A DNA stretch of 64,000 nucleotides, taken from positions 62,001-126,000 of the IMG/VR virus record IMGVR_UViG_3300033143_001962, one strand, 5' to 3'. Origin of the DNA: a virus. Positions 17,967 through 26,061 of the stretch are shown in pieces; within the stretch, counting starts at the first letter, position 1, and every line of letters starts with the position of its first letter. The position numbers were made by a program, and so were the translations under genes. A model generated the notes under the pieces. That model made no database searches. It saw only the letters and a list, made by a program, of their open reading frames with translations, and had not been told where the DNA came from.

Positions 17967-18260
17967 TTACTCCTCAGTTGTAGCTTCTTCTTCCGCTACT
18001 TCGTCAGTTGTTTCTTCAGTGACAGCTGGAGCTGGAACAACACTTGCAATAAAGTTATTTAAGCGAGTGTAAGTTGCGCCTACTACTGTAAATTCGTTTG
18101 TACGGAAGGCACCACGTTGGCTAGCAACATCGATAATGTTACGTAGGTTAGCTAAGTCTTGAATACTTAGGCTCGCAACATCATTTGAAACTACTTCTTC
18201 TGTAGATTCAGTAGCTTCTTCAACTACTGCTTCTTGTGTATCTTGTGTATCGTCAATCAT
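17967..18260 (-). CDS. Conserved acidic phage protein
   Basis: 97 residues: acidic termini rich in Glu and Thr around a conserved core, LSIQDLANLRNIIDVASQRG followed by TYTRLNNFIASVV. The core resembles a short protein common in T4-like marine phages; function unknown. A TAAATAC late-type signal and AGAGG lie upstream. Confidence 0.75.
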   Translation of the reverse strand: MIDDTQDTQEAVVEEATESTEEVVSNDVASLSIQDLANLRNIIDVASQRGAFRTNEFTVVGATYTRLNNFIASVVPAPAVTEETTDEVAEEEATTEE

Positions 18261-18290
18261 TTATATATTCCTCTTTGTGTTATATAACAG

Positions 18291-18300
18291 CAGTATTTAA
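18291..18300 (-). promoter_or_regulatory. Candidate T4-late-type promoter
   Basis: The minus strand reads TTAAATACTG here, about 30 bases before the start at 18260. It matches the TAAATA core seen at six other gene starts. No good -35 element accompanies it. Confidence 0.45.
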
Positions 18301-18337
18301 CCACCGTTAAAGAGGGTATATAATTTCAGGAACCAAA

Positions 18338-18595
18338 TTAGCTATAGAACATTGCGTACATAGTAGCTTCTGCAGGATCCTCAAAGCCGATTAACATATC
18401 GTTACGCATAAATGACATCGCGCCACCACCTTCAACATCCTGCTTTTCTTCAATAGCAAAGCGACTAACAGTAGTTCTCTCTGACCACTTGAGTGTATCA
18501 CCTACGTCTCCTTTAAGGGGCATAGTGACAAAGTGCTCAGGAATGTAATCCAAGTACCGTAAGTTGAACCAATCTAATGGGTTTATATCTTTCAT
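18338..18595 (-). CDS. Microprotein of the FExxxDAxxF family (85 aa)
   Basis: Last of seven neighbouring small genes whose products end in a related motif; here GFEDPAEATMYAMFYS. The N-terminal part (DWFNLRYLDYIP) is aromatic-rich. No known domain. The family pattern is seen directly by comparing the C-termini. Confidence 0.7.
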   Translation of the reverse strand: MKDINPLDWFNLRYLDYIPEHFVTMPLKGDVGDTLKWSERTTVSRFAIEEKQDVEGGGAMSFMRNDMLIGFEDPAEATMYAMFYS

Positions 18596-18605
18596 CGTTT
18601 AAATC

Positions 18606-18818
18606 CTAATTTGTTAACGCAAACATAACTTCAAACACTTTTGCATCTGCTTCGTGTTCGAACGCTATATAAGTCGGTGTTGTAATACAATTACCTTCAG
18701 TGTACCTAGTCGCCCAATCTAATATTTCTTTGTTGCTTTGTGCATACTTGACTCTCGGGACGAGATGCATAGCCTTACCTTTAATAGTCCAAATCTTTGC
18801 GTCACTGTCTGGAATCAT
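18606..18818 (-). CDS. Microprotein of the FExxxDAxxF family (70 aa)
   Basis: C-terminus AFEHEADAKVFEVMFALTN fits the family pattern: aromatic-E, three residues, DA, two residues, F or Y, then an alternating hydrophobic strand. Overlaps the upstream member by four bases (ATGA). Confidence 0.72.
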   Translation of the reverse strand: MIPDSDAKIWTIKGKAMHLVPRVKYAQSNKEILDWATRYTEGNCITTPTYIAFEHEADAKVFEVMFALTN

Positions 18819-19009
18819 TTTCCGTACCTCAACTTAAAATAAGTTGCATCATGTGGATTCTCAAATCTAACCGAGTACGAACTTATTAAATGACGTGATT
18901 GCGAATGTGAATCTATCCACTTACGTATCTTACCTCGGTCGCGCCAATTAAATGAAACTGTAATCCAACCCTCTTCTATTGCATTCATTGAATCTTTAAA
19001 GTTATTCAT
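18815..19009 (-). CDS. Microprotein of the FExxxDAxxF family (64 aa)
   Basis: Contains EEGWITVSFNW near the N-terminus and RFENPHDATYFKLRYGK at the C-terminus. The GWITV element recurs in the family members starting at 19701 and 20065. Overlaps its neighbours through ATGA junctions. Confidence 0.75.
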   Translation of the reverse strand: MNNFKDSMNAIEEGWITVSFNWRDRGKIRKWIDSHSQSRHLISSYSVRFENPHDATYFKLRYGK

Positions 19010-19251
19010 CTGCCGAACTTTAAAGTGAACATCGTAGCATCCTGGCCATCTTCAAACGTTATTGAATTTAATTGTATCATGAAACGCCCAGTTGTGTTTG
19101 TGTCAACCCAGCGTATCATCAACGGCCCGATGTGTTGATCTGTAAAGGTATGCCCATTTATGAAATGCGCCTTGCGTTTATAAGTACGTGCAATAACATT
19201 GCCAAGTTTTTCAACACCGGACTTTTGTTCAATCGCAACGAACGCTGCCAT
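19006..19251 (-). CDS. Microprotein of the FExxxDAxxF family (81 aa)
   Basis: The internal ATG at 19251 is chosen: AAAGGA lies 5 bases upstream and the previous gene stops just before it, whereas the longer frame would overlap that gene by about 150 bases. C-terminus TFEDGQDATMFTLKFGR fits the family. Confidence 0.72.
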   Translation of the reverse strand: MAAFVAIEQKSGVEKLGNVIARTYKRKAHFINGHTFTDQHIGPLMIRWVDTNTTGRFMIQLNSITFEDGQDATMFTLKFGR

Positions 19252-19252
19252 T

Positions 19253-19510
19253 CTATCCTTTATTTTTGTGTGCTGCATAACGTTCTCGCAAAGTAAGTCC
19301 AACACGCGGATTAAATTGCTGCCCATCTGTACAGTCCGGACCAGCATCGGGATTGCATACAGGCTCACCAGTGTAAAAAGGATTAGGCCAGTGATAAGCA
19401 CCTTCTAAGTACAACCAAGCCGTTTCGGGATTAGCTTCACCAGCTGCCTCTGCTAACGCTTGTGAACTGTTTATCACTTCGCTGTAGTCTAAATCTCTGT
19501 TATCGCTCAT
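19253..19510 (-). CDS. Hypothetical protein
   Basis: 85 residues, containing three cysteines or cysteine-proline turns (VCNPDAGPDCTDG) and a basic C-terminus. It lacks the family motif although it lies within the microprotein run. Function unknown. Confidence 0.65.
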   Translation of the reverse strand: MSDNRDLDYSEVINSSQALAEAAGEANPETAWLYLEGAYHWPNPFYTGEPVCNPDAGPDCTDGQQFNPRVGLTLRERYAAHKNKG

Positions 19511-19701
19511 GACGCACCTTCAAATGACATTTTAAAAAATATAGCATCTACACTGTTCTTAAAGCGTACGATCCTACTCGAAATTGCTACGTCAGCTTCT
19601 ACTAACTTATTATCCATTACCCAATCAGCAATAGCATCAATGCGTAATTGTGCAGGCCACATGTGGATTGTAGGCAATGCTACTGTAATCCAACCATCCA
19701 T
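19507..19701 (-). CDS. Microprotein of the FExxxDAxxF family (64 aa)
   Basis: Begins MDGWITVALPT and ends RFKNSVDAIFFKMSFEGAS. Start and stop form overlaps with both neighbours (TAATG upstream, ATGA downstream). Confidence 0.75.
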   Translation of the reverse strand: MDGWITVALPTIHMWPAQLRIDAIADWVMDNKLVEADVAISSRIVRFKNSVDAIFFKMSFEGAS

Positions 19702-19898
19702 TATGCTATACTCATCTTATAAAACATTGCGTCCTCGGACTTAATAAAATATAAAAACGACGGGCTAATATAAACATCACCTGTACAGTGGACACGAATC
19801 CACGTGCGCAAATCGTGCCCTGTGAAGCAATCATATCTAACTTTGAACCACTCACTTAAGACTTCTTTACTTGTTGACCTTAAGGTTCTAATGTCCAT
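19701..19898 (-). CDS. Microprotein of the FExxxDAxxF family (65 aa)
   Basis: C-terminus YFIKSEDAMFYKMSIA matches the family; the middle contains LSEWFKVRYD and LRTWIRVH. One-base (TAATG) junctions on both sides. Confidence 0.72.
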   Translation of the reverse strand: MDIRTLRSTSKEVLSEWFKVRYDCFTGHDLRTWIRVHCTGDVYISPSFLYFIKSEDAMFYKMSIA

Positions 19899-20065
19899 TA
19901 CTTGCCAGCGTATTTAAGTTGGTACATCAGCGCATCTTCTTCAATTTCGAATTCAATGCTCTGAGCTGAAATTGCGTACTTACCTGTAGTATTCTCTGAA
20001 GCAAGCCAATGATTGGCATTGATTCTATTTCTAGGATCAATGCCAACTGTAGTCCACCCGTCCAT
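19898..20065 (-). CDS. Microprotein of the FExxxDAxxF family (55 aa)
   Basis: A short gene read directly from the sequence. It begins MDGWTTVGIDPRNR and ends EFEIEEDALMYQLKYAGK. TAATG junctions on both sides link it to the VWA gene upstream and the 65-residue member downstream. Confidence 0.75.
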   Translation of the reverse strand: MDGWTTVGIDPRNRINANHWLASENTTGKYAISAQSIEFEIEEDALMYQLKYAGK

Positions 20066-21354
20066 TACTTACCAGCTTCCTGCTCGTAGTATGCAGTTGT
20101 ACCAAACGGTGCAACAATTGAATCGTTACCGTGGATAACCCAAAGCGTATCAACGTAGTCTGGATCACCCCAGCTACCAAATGGGTAACCATCTGTAAAT
20201 ACAATTAAGCGTTCAGGACTAACATCGTATTCTTTCATGTACTCAAAGATTGGTTCGAAGTCAGTACCACCAAAGCCACCAAGTGTGTATTCACTCATAT
20301 CAGCAATATCATCACTTGTGAACTGTACTGGATTATGTACAGCAGTATCAAAACAGAATACATGAATCTTGTACGCTGTAAACATCTCCATACAACCTTG
20401 CACTTCACTTAAGAAGTCAATTAACATTTGCTGGCTAATTGAACCGGATGTATCAATTGCTACTGCAATATCAATAGCTTCACCTGGGTTCATACCTGGC
20501 ATAATTGCATCCATGTGCCATGAACGACGTGATGGACGCATAAAGGTGTAATCATCTTTGATTGCACTTGTTAGAGTTAAGTTAAGCAGTTCACGCCAAT
20601 CCATTTGTGGTTCAGTTAAGTCTTTTAACATCTTCTTAACATTGCCTGGAATGTTGCCTGCATTACTTTCATTGTTAGCGGCGTTGATTACTGCTTCTTT
20701 AAATTCATCGCGTATTTCATCACGCATCGCTTTTGAAATTGTAGGACGACCTTTACCACCTGGCTTGCCATCACCTTCGCCTTCGCCTTCACCTTCACCA
20801 TCTAAATGCTCATCAAGCATTTTATCTATCATGTCTTGCATTTCTTCAGGTGTCATGTACTGAACATCTTCCATAAGCAATTCGTATACTTCTTCAGAAG
20901 GCATGCCTTTGTACTTACGATCGTATAAGATTTCGATAGTTGTAATCTTGCGTCCGATGTTGTGATCAACTAAATCATTGTTAACACAATAGTCATTAGC
21001 AAAGTTCCAAATTTGTGGCTCACGGCTATCTCTACGACCAAAGTGATCATACACACAATGCAGTACTTCATGACCGAAACCAAATTCAATTTCCTTTTGG
21101 TCCATCATCATAACAAAGCGTGAATTGTAGTAAAAGTGACGACCGTCAGTTGCAAGTGTTTGGAGCCATTCATCAGCATTAACAAGTTTTAAACGAGTTG
21201 CTAAGTTACCAAAAAATGCTTGCTTTAAAAGTAATGATACACGCGCTCCGATAAGCTTTTCACGTGCTTCGTGATCTACAGCCTTATCCATTGGACCTAG
21301 TAAGTCTAGTCCTTGCTTTTCGCCTGCATCTGCTGAAGTTTTGTCTTGTGCCAT
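20065..21354 (-). CDS. VWA-like protein with metallopeptidase-like N-domain
   Basis: 429 residues. N-terminal half carries HEVLHCVYDH (zinc-binding HExxH at 95-99, H104), as in putative metallopeptidases linked to VWA domains (DUF2201-type). A Gly-Glu-Asp linker (about 186-200) leads to a von Willebrand A domain with an intact MIDAS: DTSGS (301-305), GGTD (362-365) and FTDG (386-389). Such proteins work with MoxR AAA+ ATPases as metal-dependent chaperone or assembly systems; the MoxR gene lies two genes upstream. A strong sigma70-like promoter precedes it, with AAGGA before the ATG. Confidence 0.85.
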   Translation of the reverse strand: MAQDKTSADAGEKQGLDLLGPMDKAVDHEAREKLIGARVSLLLKQAFFGNLATRLKLVNADEWLQTLATDGRHFYYNSRFVMMMDQKEIEFGFGHEVLHCVYDHFGRRDSREPQIWNFANDYCVNNDLVDHNIGRKITTIEILYDRKYKGMPSEEVYELLMEDVQYMTPEEMQDMIDKMLDEHLDGEGEGEGEGDGKPGGKGRPTISKAMRDEIRDEFKEAVINAANNESNAGNIPGNVKKMLKDLTEPQMDWRELLNLTLTSAIKDDYTFMRPSRRSWHMDAIMPGMNPGEAIDIAVAIDTSGSISQQMLIDFLSEVQGCMEMFTAYKIHVFCFDTAVHNPVQFTSDDIADMSEYTLGGFGGTDFEPIFEYMKEYDVSPERLIVFTDGYPFGSWGDPDYVDTLWVIHGNDSIVAPFGTTAYYEQEAGK

Positions 21355-21389
21355 GGTTTAAAATCCTTCGTATTAGTAAGTTATAAGTA

Positions 21390-21418
21390 ATTATATGGTA
21401 TATTGTAGTAAAGGTCAA
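21390..21418 (-). promoter_or_regulatory. Sigma70-like promoter
   Basis: Minus strand: TTGACC, 17 bases, TATAAT, embedded in AAAGGTTGACCTTT. The predicted start is about 30 bases before the VWA gene. Confidence 0.85.
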
Positions 21419-21433
21419 CCTTTATTTTGCGCT

Positions 21434-21448
21434 GTAAGTCATTGATTT
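21434..21448. repeat. GTAAGTCATTGATTT repeat
   Basis: Overlaps the stop codon of the SGNH gene and lies just upstream of the promoter for the VWA gene. Confidence 0.7.
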
Positions 21449-22389
21449 CCAAGACGGTTTGCGCGTGTTCTGTGCTCCTTAAACGTAAAATCTACGTCAG
21501 CTAACAGCAATTCATTCCATTTTAGTGCGGTTTTTTCCTGAAATTCTGTCAAATTAAATATTTTTATTTGTTGCAAGTATTCCAATGCTTCACTGGGCGT
21601 AGGGTGCTTGTCTACTCTGCCTTCAAGGATGTACTTAATGTTAATATCAAATTCATACTTGTTACATATCTCATCCCGGATATCATTGGGTAGATCTAAT
21701 GTTAAGTCATTAACAAACTCATCAAACTCTGGCCAGGATGGTCCTTTGGTTGCATTCCAGTCATCTTTTAATATCTGCAAATTAGAACGAATAACCTGCG
21801 GTATCGCGACATTCTTAGCTAAATTTGCGTTTCCGTTAAACACGGTATCGATGAACGAAGGACTAATAGATTGTAATGTCTTGCTGTACGTACTGCATAT
21901 TTGTCTGAATAATTCACTCGACTCCGCATCTTCGTACATTTGGGTTGATTGGTTATACGGATGAACCTTTGTCAAAGAGTGCATACTCATCGCATACCAT
22001 GTACACCCGAGATTCTCAACAATACGTTTAACGGCATCAATAACTGCTAGTGATGTTAATTGGTAGCTATCCATATCAATAAACTTATTAATAAATTCGT
22101 CTCCGAATTCTTTATTGACGTCTGCGTTGTGCATACTGCCGTTGCCGTGCCATTGCCCGTTTACTAAACGATCTTCACGATCAACTGTAGTCCACATAAT
22201 AGCAATAGTATCATCAGATGTGATGTTATTTTGTGTAATGCATTCTATTAATGAATATAGTATAAAATGATTCCCACTACCTTGCCTTCCCCAATTCTCA
22301 TAATGGTCGTACTCGAGACCTACAATGTCTGCCCATGTAGGCCATTTGTAATTAGTGAAGCTACATCCAAATGTGAATAATCGTTTCAT
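21439..22389 (-). CDS. SGNH hydrolase-like protein
   Basis: 316 residues. FTFGCSFTNYKWP gives the GCS nucleophile region near residue 10, GRQGSGNHF the Gly/Asn block and DKHPTPSEALEYL the C-terminal Asp-x-His pair. This is the same N-terminal arrangement as the SGNH gene at 4836, but longer, with an added helical segment before the Asp/His block. No signal peptide. The acyl or glycan substrate is unknown. Start overlaps the upstream gene by four bases. Confidence 0.65.
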   Translation of the reverse strand: MKRLFTFGCSFTNYKWPTWADIVGLEYDHYENWGRQGSGNHFILYSLIECITQNNITSDDTIAIMWTTVDREDRLVNGQWHGNGSMHNADVNKEFGDEFINKFIDMDSYQLTSLAVIDAVKRIVENLGCTWYAMSMHSLTKVHPYNQSTQMYEDAESSELFRQICSTYSKTLQSISPSFIDTVFNGNANLAKNVAIPQVIRSNLQILKDDWNATKGPSWPEFDEFVNDLTLDLPNDIRDEICNKYEFDINIKYILEGRVDKHPTPSEALEYLQQIKIFNLTEFQEKTALKWNELLLADVDFTFKEHRTRANRLGNQ

Positions 22390-22796
22390 TGATTTGCTTT
22401 ACGATTTGCTTCTCTTTTCAAGCGATTGTACTTTAAGCTCTTAATGCTTTGCAGTTTTCTGCTAATCCAAGTCTTAGACATACGCCTTTGAATTCTTAAT
22501 TTGAATTCTGTTTTGTATTTGTAGTACAGTGATTTGCATCTTGCTAAGAATGGAAGGTTGGTAACTTTATACGAACCATCATCTAGTTTGACCGGTATTG
22601 CACCGTTGGCAACAAATGCTACGAATTTTCGCAGTTCTGCTTCTTGTTCCATAAACGAATATAGATCGAGTGAGTAAGTTGATGGTTGCTTGCGCATCCA
22701 ATTTAGGATATTAACTATATGCGGTGTGGTTAGATCTTTGATTAAAATCTTATCACCATCTGCGGTTTCCCAAATAGTTTTATCTCTGTCGTACAT
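22386..22796 (-). CDS. Hypothetical basic protein
   Basis: 136 residues from the ATG at 22796, which has AGGAG upstream. N-terminus is acidic and aromatic (DKTIWETADGDKILIKDL); the C-terminal third is very basic (RIQRRMSKTWISRKL, SLKYNRLKREANRK), suggesting nucleic acid binding. Function unknown. Confidence 0.7.
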   Translation of the reverse strand: MYDRDKTIWETADGDKILIKDLTTPHIVNILNWMRKQPSTYSLDLYSFMEQEAELRKFVAFVANGAIPVKLDDGSYKVTNLPFLARCKSLYYKYKTEFKLRIQRRMSKTWISRKLQSIKSLKYNRLKREANRKANQ

Positions 22797-22811
22797 ACTA
22801 TTCTCCTGAGA

Positions 22812-22847
22812 ATTAAAAAAGTGGGCCCGGATTGCTCCTAAGCCCAC
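22812..22847 (-). terminator. Rho-independent terminator
   Basis: The minus strand forms a GTGGGC/GCCCAC stem (22842-22847 with 22821-22826) with a GC-containing loop, followed by a run of T. It ends the MoxR transcript. Confidence 0.8.
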
Positions 22848-22867
22848 AACACGCCACTCAAATAGTT

Positions 22868-24061
22868 TTAGTCTGTAGTAGCACCTAAGATGTATTTTCC
22901 GTATTTCTTGTGGAACTCATCAAAGTTCTTAAGCTTGGTTGGCAACATAGGTAAGTTATAAGTAGTTAACGCGATACGCGCTCCCATTACAACTAACTCA
23001 GTTTCGAAGTTATCCATCATAAAGCGGAAGAAGTTATCTGCCATTTTATGGAATGTATTGTCATCAATCTTGTTGTCAATACCTTCTTTAAGTTCATAAC
23101 ACATAGATACCACAAGTGAAAACATTGCTGAAATCTCTTGTACCTCAAGTGTTTTAACCTTGCCTTCTAAGATGTCGCTTGGGTTAGGCATCTTTGCAGC
23201 TACCTTTCTGTGAGCAACAAACTTAACACCAAGACCTTCACCAACTGTACCTGATACAAGATCAGTTACTGTACGTGAGTCCAGGCCATCATCATCGATT
23301 AATTCACTTACAAATACCCATGAACGCGGAGTTGCAAATGCACGTGATGAACTCTTAGGTTCGAAATCATACAGATCTTGTTTGGCAAAGTTCAAGTAAG
23401 AAACTACATCAGGATGAACTTTATTTTCAACAGCCCAATCAAACCAATCATCGAAGTTAACTTTCATTTCAAAGTGAACGAAACGGTTAGCTAACGGAGT
23501 AGGCATACGGAATGTAACACCTTTATCGCTTTCACGATTACCAGCTGCCAACATAACTACGTTATCTGGAAGTACGTACTTACCGATTCGACGATTCAGG
23601 ATTAACTGATATGCCGCAGCAAGTACACTTGGTGGAGCACTGTTCATTTCATCTAAGAAAAGAACTACTACTGGCATTTCGCCTACTGTGCGTTTTGCAT
23701 CTTTCTCAGCTTGTTTAATATCTGCTGGATCCTTACTTTCTGCAAGTGCTTCAACACGCTTGCGCTCAGATTCAATTGCATCAATAACAAGCTTTTGACC
23801 TGCTGGTAAATCAATTGGTTGTGCCCAATCCATTACATTCTCATCACTATTGTAATAAGGAATACCACGGATGTCTGTAGGTTCCATTTGGCCTAAGCGT
23901 AAGTCATACATGACACCGCCTAAGTCTCTTGTAATACCTTCAACTAATTCTGATTTTCCAATACCTGGAGGTCCCCAAATAAAGGCCGGGCGTTGTACAG
24001 TGAAGCATCGAATAATAGCTTTTTTGATTTCCGATGCTGACATTTGGCGTGTATCTGACAT
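22868..24061 (-). CDS. MoxR-type AAA+ ATPase
   Basis: 397 residues. Walker A GPPGIGKS (30-37), Walker B VVLFLDEMNSAP (about 132-143), a sensor-like AAGNRES, and a C-terminal lid. MoxR ATPases remodel or load metal into partner complexes, usually with a VWA-domain protein, which here is encoded at 20065-21354. It has its own promoter and a strong terminator, so it forms a single-gene unit. Confidence 0.9.
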   Translation of the reverse strand: MSDTRQMSASEIKKAIIRCFTVQRPAFIWGPPGIGKSELVEGITRDLGGVMYDLRLGQMEPTDIRGIPYYNSDENVMDWAQPIDLPAGQKLVIDAIESERKRVEALAESKDPADIKQAEKDAKRTVGEMPVVVLFLDEMNSAPPSVLAAAYQLILNRRIGKYVLPDNVVMLAAGNRESDKGVTFRMPTPLANRFVHFEMKVNFDDWFDWAVENKVHPDVVSYLNFAKQDLYDFEPKSSSRAFATPRSWVFVSELIDDDGLDSRTVTDLVSGTVGEGLGVKFVAHRKVAAKMPNPSDILEGKVKTLEVQEISAMFSLVVSMCYELKEGIDNKIDDNTFHKMADNFFRFMMDNFETELVVMGARIALTTYNLPMLPTKLKNFDEFHKKYGKYILGATTD

Positions 24062-24113
24062 ATATTGCTCCTATAGCAAGTTTTAAGTTTTCAGTTTTTG
24101 TTTCTGTGTATGC

Positions 24114-24142
24114 ATTATATAACCTATTAACGGATAGGTCAA
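24114..24142 (-). promoter_or_regulatory. Sigma70-like promoter
   Basis: Minus strand TTGACC, 17 bases, TATAAT; drives the MoxR gene. The upstream AAAGG block is shared with the other promoters. Confidence 0.85.
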
Positions 24143-24145
24143 CCT

Positions 24146-24373
24146 TTATTTTAAATTTAATGGTTTAGATTCTGGAGTCCATTTACCTGGAGGCCAAACT
24201 TTACCGTTATAACTAACTTTAGCAATAATTTTACCGTTATCTTTTACATTGCCACCAGTGAAATTTGACGAACCTAATGCGTTCTCGTTTATAAATTCAC
24301 TTACAGCGTTTGATGCAGCTTGTAAGTCTGTAACTTCTACGTTGTTGCCACGTGCTAAATTAACTAATAACAT
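24146..24373 (-). CDS. Hypothetical protein
   Basis: 75 residues: helical N-terminus then a Gly/Asn/Lys-rich C-terminus (NGKVWPPGKWTPESK). Own promoter upstream. No domain recognised. Confidence 0.65.
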   Translation of the reverse strand: MLLVNLARGNNVEVTDLQAASNAVSEFINENALGSSNFTGGNVKDNGKIIAKVSYNGKVWPPGKWTPESKPLNLK

Positions 24374-24404
24374 AGTTTGTACCTGTTTATTAACTTATGT
24401 ACAT

Positions 24405-24432
24405 ATTATAGCATACGAGTCCAAAAGGTCAA
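24405..24432 (-). promoter_or_regulatory. Sigma70-like promoter
   Basis: Minus strand TTGACC, 16 bases, TATAAT, before the gene starting at 24373. Confidence 0.82.
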
Positions 24433-24446
24433 CCTTTATATTTGCT

Positions 24447-24461
24447 GTAAGTCATTGATTT
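24447..24461. repeat. GTAAGTCATTGATTT repeat
   Basis: Lies between the stop of the gene at 24460 and the next promoter, in the same arrangement as the copy at 21434. Confidence 0.7.
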
Positions 24462-24711
24462 ATATAGTGTACTTAAAATAAAGTACAAAATCTCCCTCAA
24501 TTTTGACAAGATCGTTGAATTTAGCGTGTAATCGCTCCTTAAACCGTTCCTTATTGGATACATTGGGGTTAATTAGTGTTAATCGTTGATACGATATGTT
24601 GTTGAATTGCTTGTGTGTGACTTCAATGCGGCACTTAGGATTGCCGTACCCTTGCATAACTAGTATTCTTATTACTGCTACACGTTCTTTATTTTTTAGA
24701 ACTGCGCCCAT
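24460..24711 (-). CDS. Hypothetical protein
   Basis: 83 basic residues. Contains CRIEVTHKQF and a C-terminal aromatic strand (FVLYFKYTI). No domain recognised; overlaps the upstream gene by 16 bases. Confidence 0.6.
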   Translation of the reverse strand: MGAVLKNKERVAVIRILVMQGYGNPKCRIEVTHKQFNNISYQRLTLINPNVSNKERFKERLHAKFNDLVKIEGDFVLYFKYTI

Positions 24712-25133
24712 ATACTCTGTTGGAACTTATCAAACACATCGCGGAACTTATGTGCAGGGTAAGAACTTGCAACAACCATAACAGGCATTGTGCTAACACC
24801 TAATGCTTTTGCTACGTATGCTCTATGTCTACCCTCTTGTGAAAAATCTGTTCCGTGCTCGCTTAGTTCGTATACTAATGTAGGCATAGGCATTTTACTA
24901 CCTGCTTTCACTCTCGCAGCATATTCGTCAACTAAATTTTGTTCTGGGTAAAAAGTTCCTTCGCCAAACCCTTTGTGGCAGTACGCGATGTACTTGTCCG
25001 GTGACATTTCGATAATTTTAAAAACCTTGCCCTTTGCACGTTTGAAGTAATCAGGATCTTTGAGCATGTCATCGTAAGTTGGCATGCCTGTGCTGTTAGT
25101 GAATATATCGTCTGTGAATTCTAGTAATCGCAT
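24696..25133 (-). CDS. ParB/Srx-like domain protein
   Basis: 145 residues from the ATG at 25133, which directly follows an ATAAATACAGT signal; the longer upstream frame would overlap the neighbouring gene. FSQEGRHRAYVAKALG followed by PVMVV is the Gly-x-His-Arg loop of the ParB/sulfiredoxin-like fold, which binds or hydrolyses nucleotides. Phage proteins of this type are common and mostly uncharacterised. Confidence 0.7.
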   Translation of the reverse strand: MRLLEFTDDIFTNSTGMPTYDDMLKDPDYFKRAKGKVFKIIEMSPDKYIAYCHKGFGEGTFYPEQNLVDEYAARVKAGSKMPMPTLVYELSEHGTDFSQEGRHRAYVAKALGVSTMPVMVVASSYPAHKFRDVFDKFQQSIWAQF

Positions 25134-25145
25134 ACTGTATTTATG
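25134..25145 (-). promoter_or_regulatory. Late-type promoter abutting the start codon
   Basis: The minus strand reads CATAAATACAGT immediately before ATG at 25133. If it acts like a T4 late -10 element, transcription would begin at or inside the start codon. Confidence 0.45.
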
Positions 25146-25365
25146 TATCAGTCCACATGAATCCACAATCATCACATTGAGTTTGAGCGTACATAAACGC
25201 ACCTCTATCCTTAATGTTGTCATGCGGGCAAGCATTGGCTTTAACTAGTATTTCGTATTGCTCTAATCTGGATTCATAATCTATTCTAGCTTTAAGTAAT
25301 TTGCTCTCAGCTGTGATCATTTCATCAGTGACTACTTTTCTGCCTGCGGCTGTTATATCACTCAT
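25141..25365 (-). CDS. Small zinc-ribbon-like protein
   Basis: 74 residues. Helical N-terminus, then ACPHDN and CDDCGFMW, a possible four-ligand zinc site with one His. Overlaps the upstream gene by 8 bases. Confidence 0.65.
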   Translation of the reverse strand: MSDITAAGRKVVTDEMITAESKLLKARIDYESRLEQYEILVKANACPHDNIKDRGAFMYAQTQCDDCGFMWTDT

Positions 25366-25591
25366 ACCCTAGTTCCTTACAAACTAATTCATTCTTTTTT
25401 CTTCTATCGTTCATTAGTGTAAACACAACAACCTCACCGTGTGCTCCTGTCAGGAAAGCATCTATCCATGCGATCGGACATTGCTCAACTATTTCATCAC
25501 CAGCCTCGCACTCTCCGCCGGCAAAGACTGCGCAATCTTCATTGCAGTTGCCACTCTGTCCATTAATGAAGCAAACGCTATGCTCACTCAT
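25358..25591 (-). CDS. Cysteine-rich hypothetical protein
   Basis: 77 residues with seven cysteines (VCFING, GNCNEDC, GECEAG, QCPIAW, VCKEL) suggesting metal binding or disulfides. No domain recognised. Confidence 0.6.
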   Translation of the reverse strand: MSEHSVCFINGQSGNCNEDCAVFAGGECEAGDEIVEQCPIAWIDAFLTGAHGEVVVFTLMNDRRKKNELVCKELGYE

Positions 25592-25826
25592 GTTTCCTCA
25601 CTGTGCTATTAATCTGCCTCTGCGCCAGCACTAATTGTCTTGCCGGCATTGCATCTACAACTTCATTGATGTTATGTTCTGCAAGTGCGTCAATGTTGTG
25701 AATAAAACTGGTTGTGCTGTAAATCTTAGGACCGTACATACGACAGAACATAACACGCTCATCGGGCAAGCATTTATCTAATCCTGCTTTTATTTTTTCT
25801 CGCTGTTCTGGCACACTTTCAAACAT
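25584..25826 (-). CDS. Hypothetical protein
   Basis: 80 residues, mostly helical, with a basic C-terminus. Overlaps both neighbours by 8 bases. Function unknown. Confidence 0.6.
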   Translation of the reverse strand: MFESVPEQREKIKAGLDKCLPDERVMFCRMYGPKIYSTTSFIHNIDALAEHNINEVVDAMPARQLVLAQRQINSTVRKHE

Positions 25827-26061
25827 CGGTTGTTACCCAATCAGCTAATTTCATTGTATCGCACCATGTTATATATTCAGCAGCTGAAATAGATTGTACA
25901 AAAAAGTTATCACAGTTATCAATATTGACTTTAAAATCTACAACGGTGTCGTACATTTTTATAATAACTAATTCAGCATCTGCGCTACGTCCGCCCCAAA
26001 ACTTATCCAGGAATGCATCTGCATTATGATACGCGAACTTAGTGTAGTCTTCTTTAGTCAC
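25819..26061 (-). CDS. Hypothetical protein
   Basis: 80 residues; mixed alpha/beta composition, no motif recognised. 8-base overlaps on both sides, so part of the same polycistronic run. Confidence 0.6.
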   Translation of the reverse strand: MTKEDYTKFAYHNADAFLDKFWGGRSADAELVIIKMYDTVVDFKVNIDNCDNFFVQSISAAEYITWCDTMKLADWVTTDV

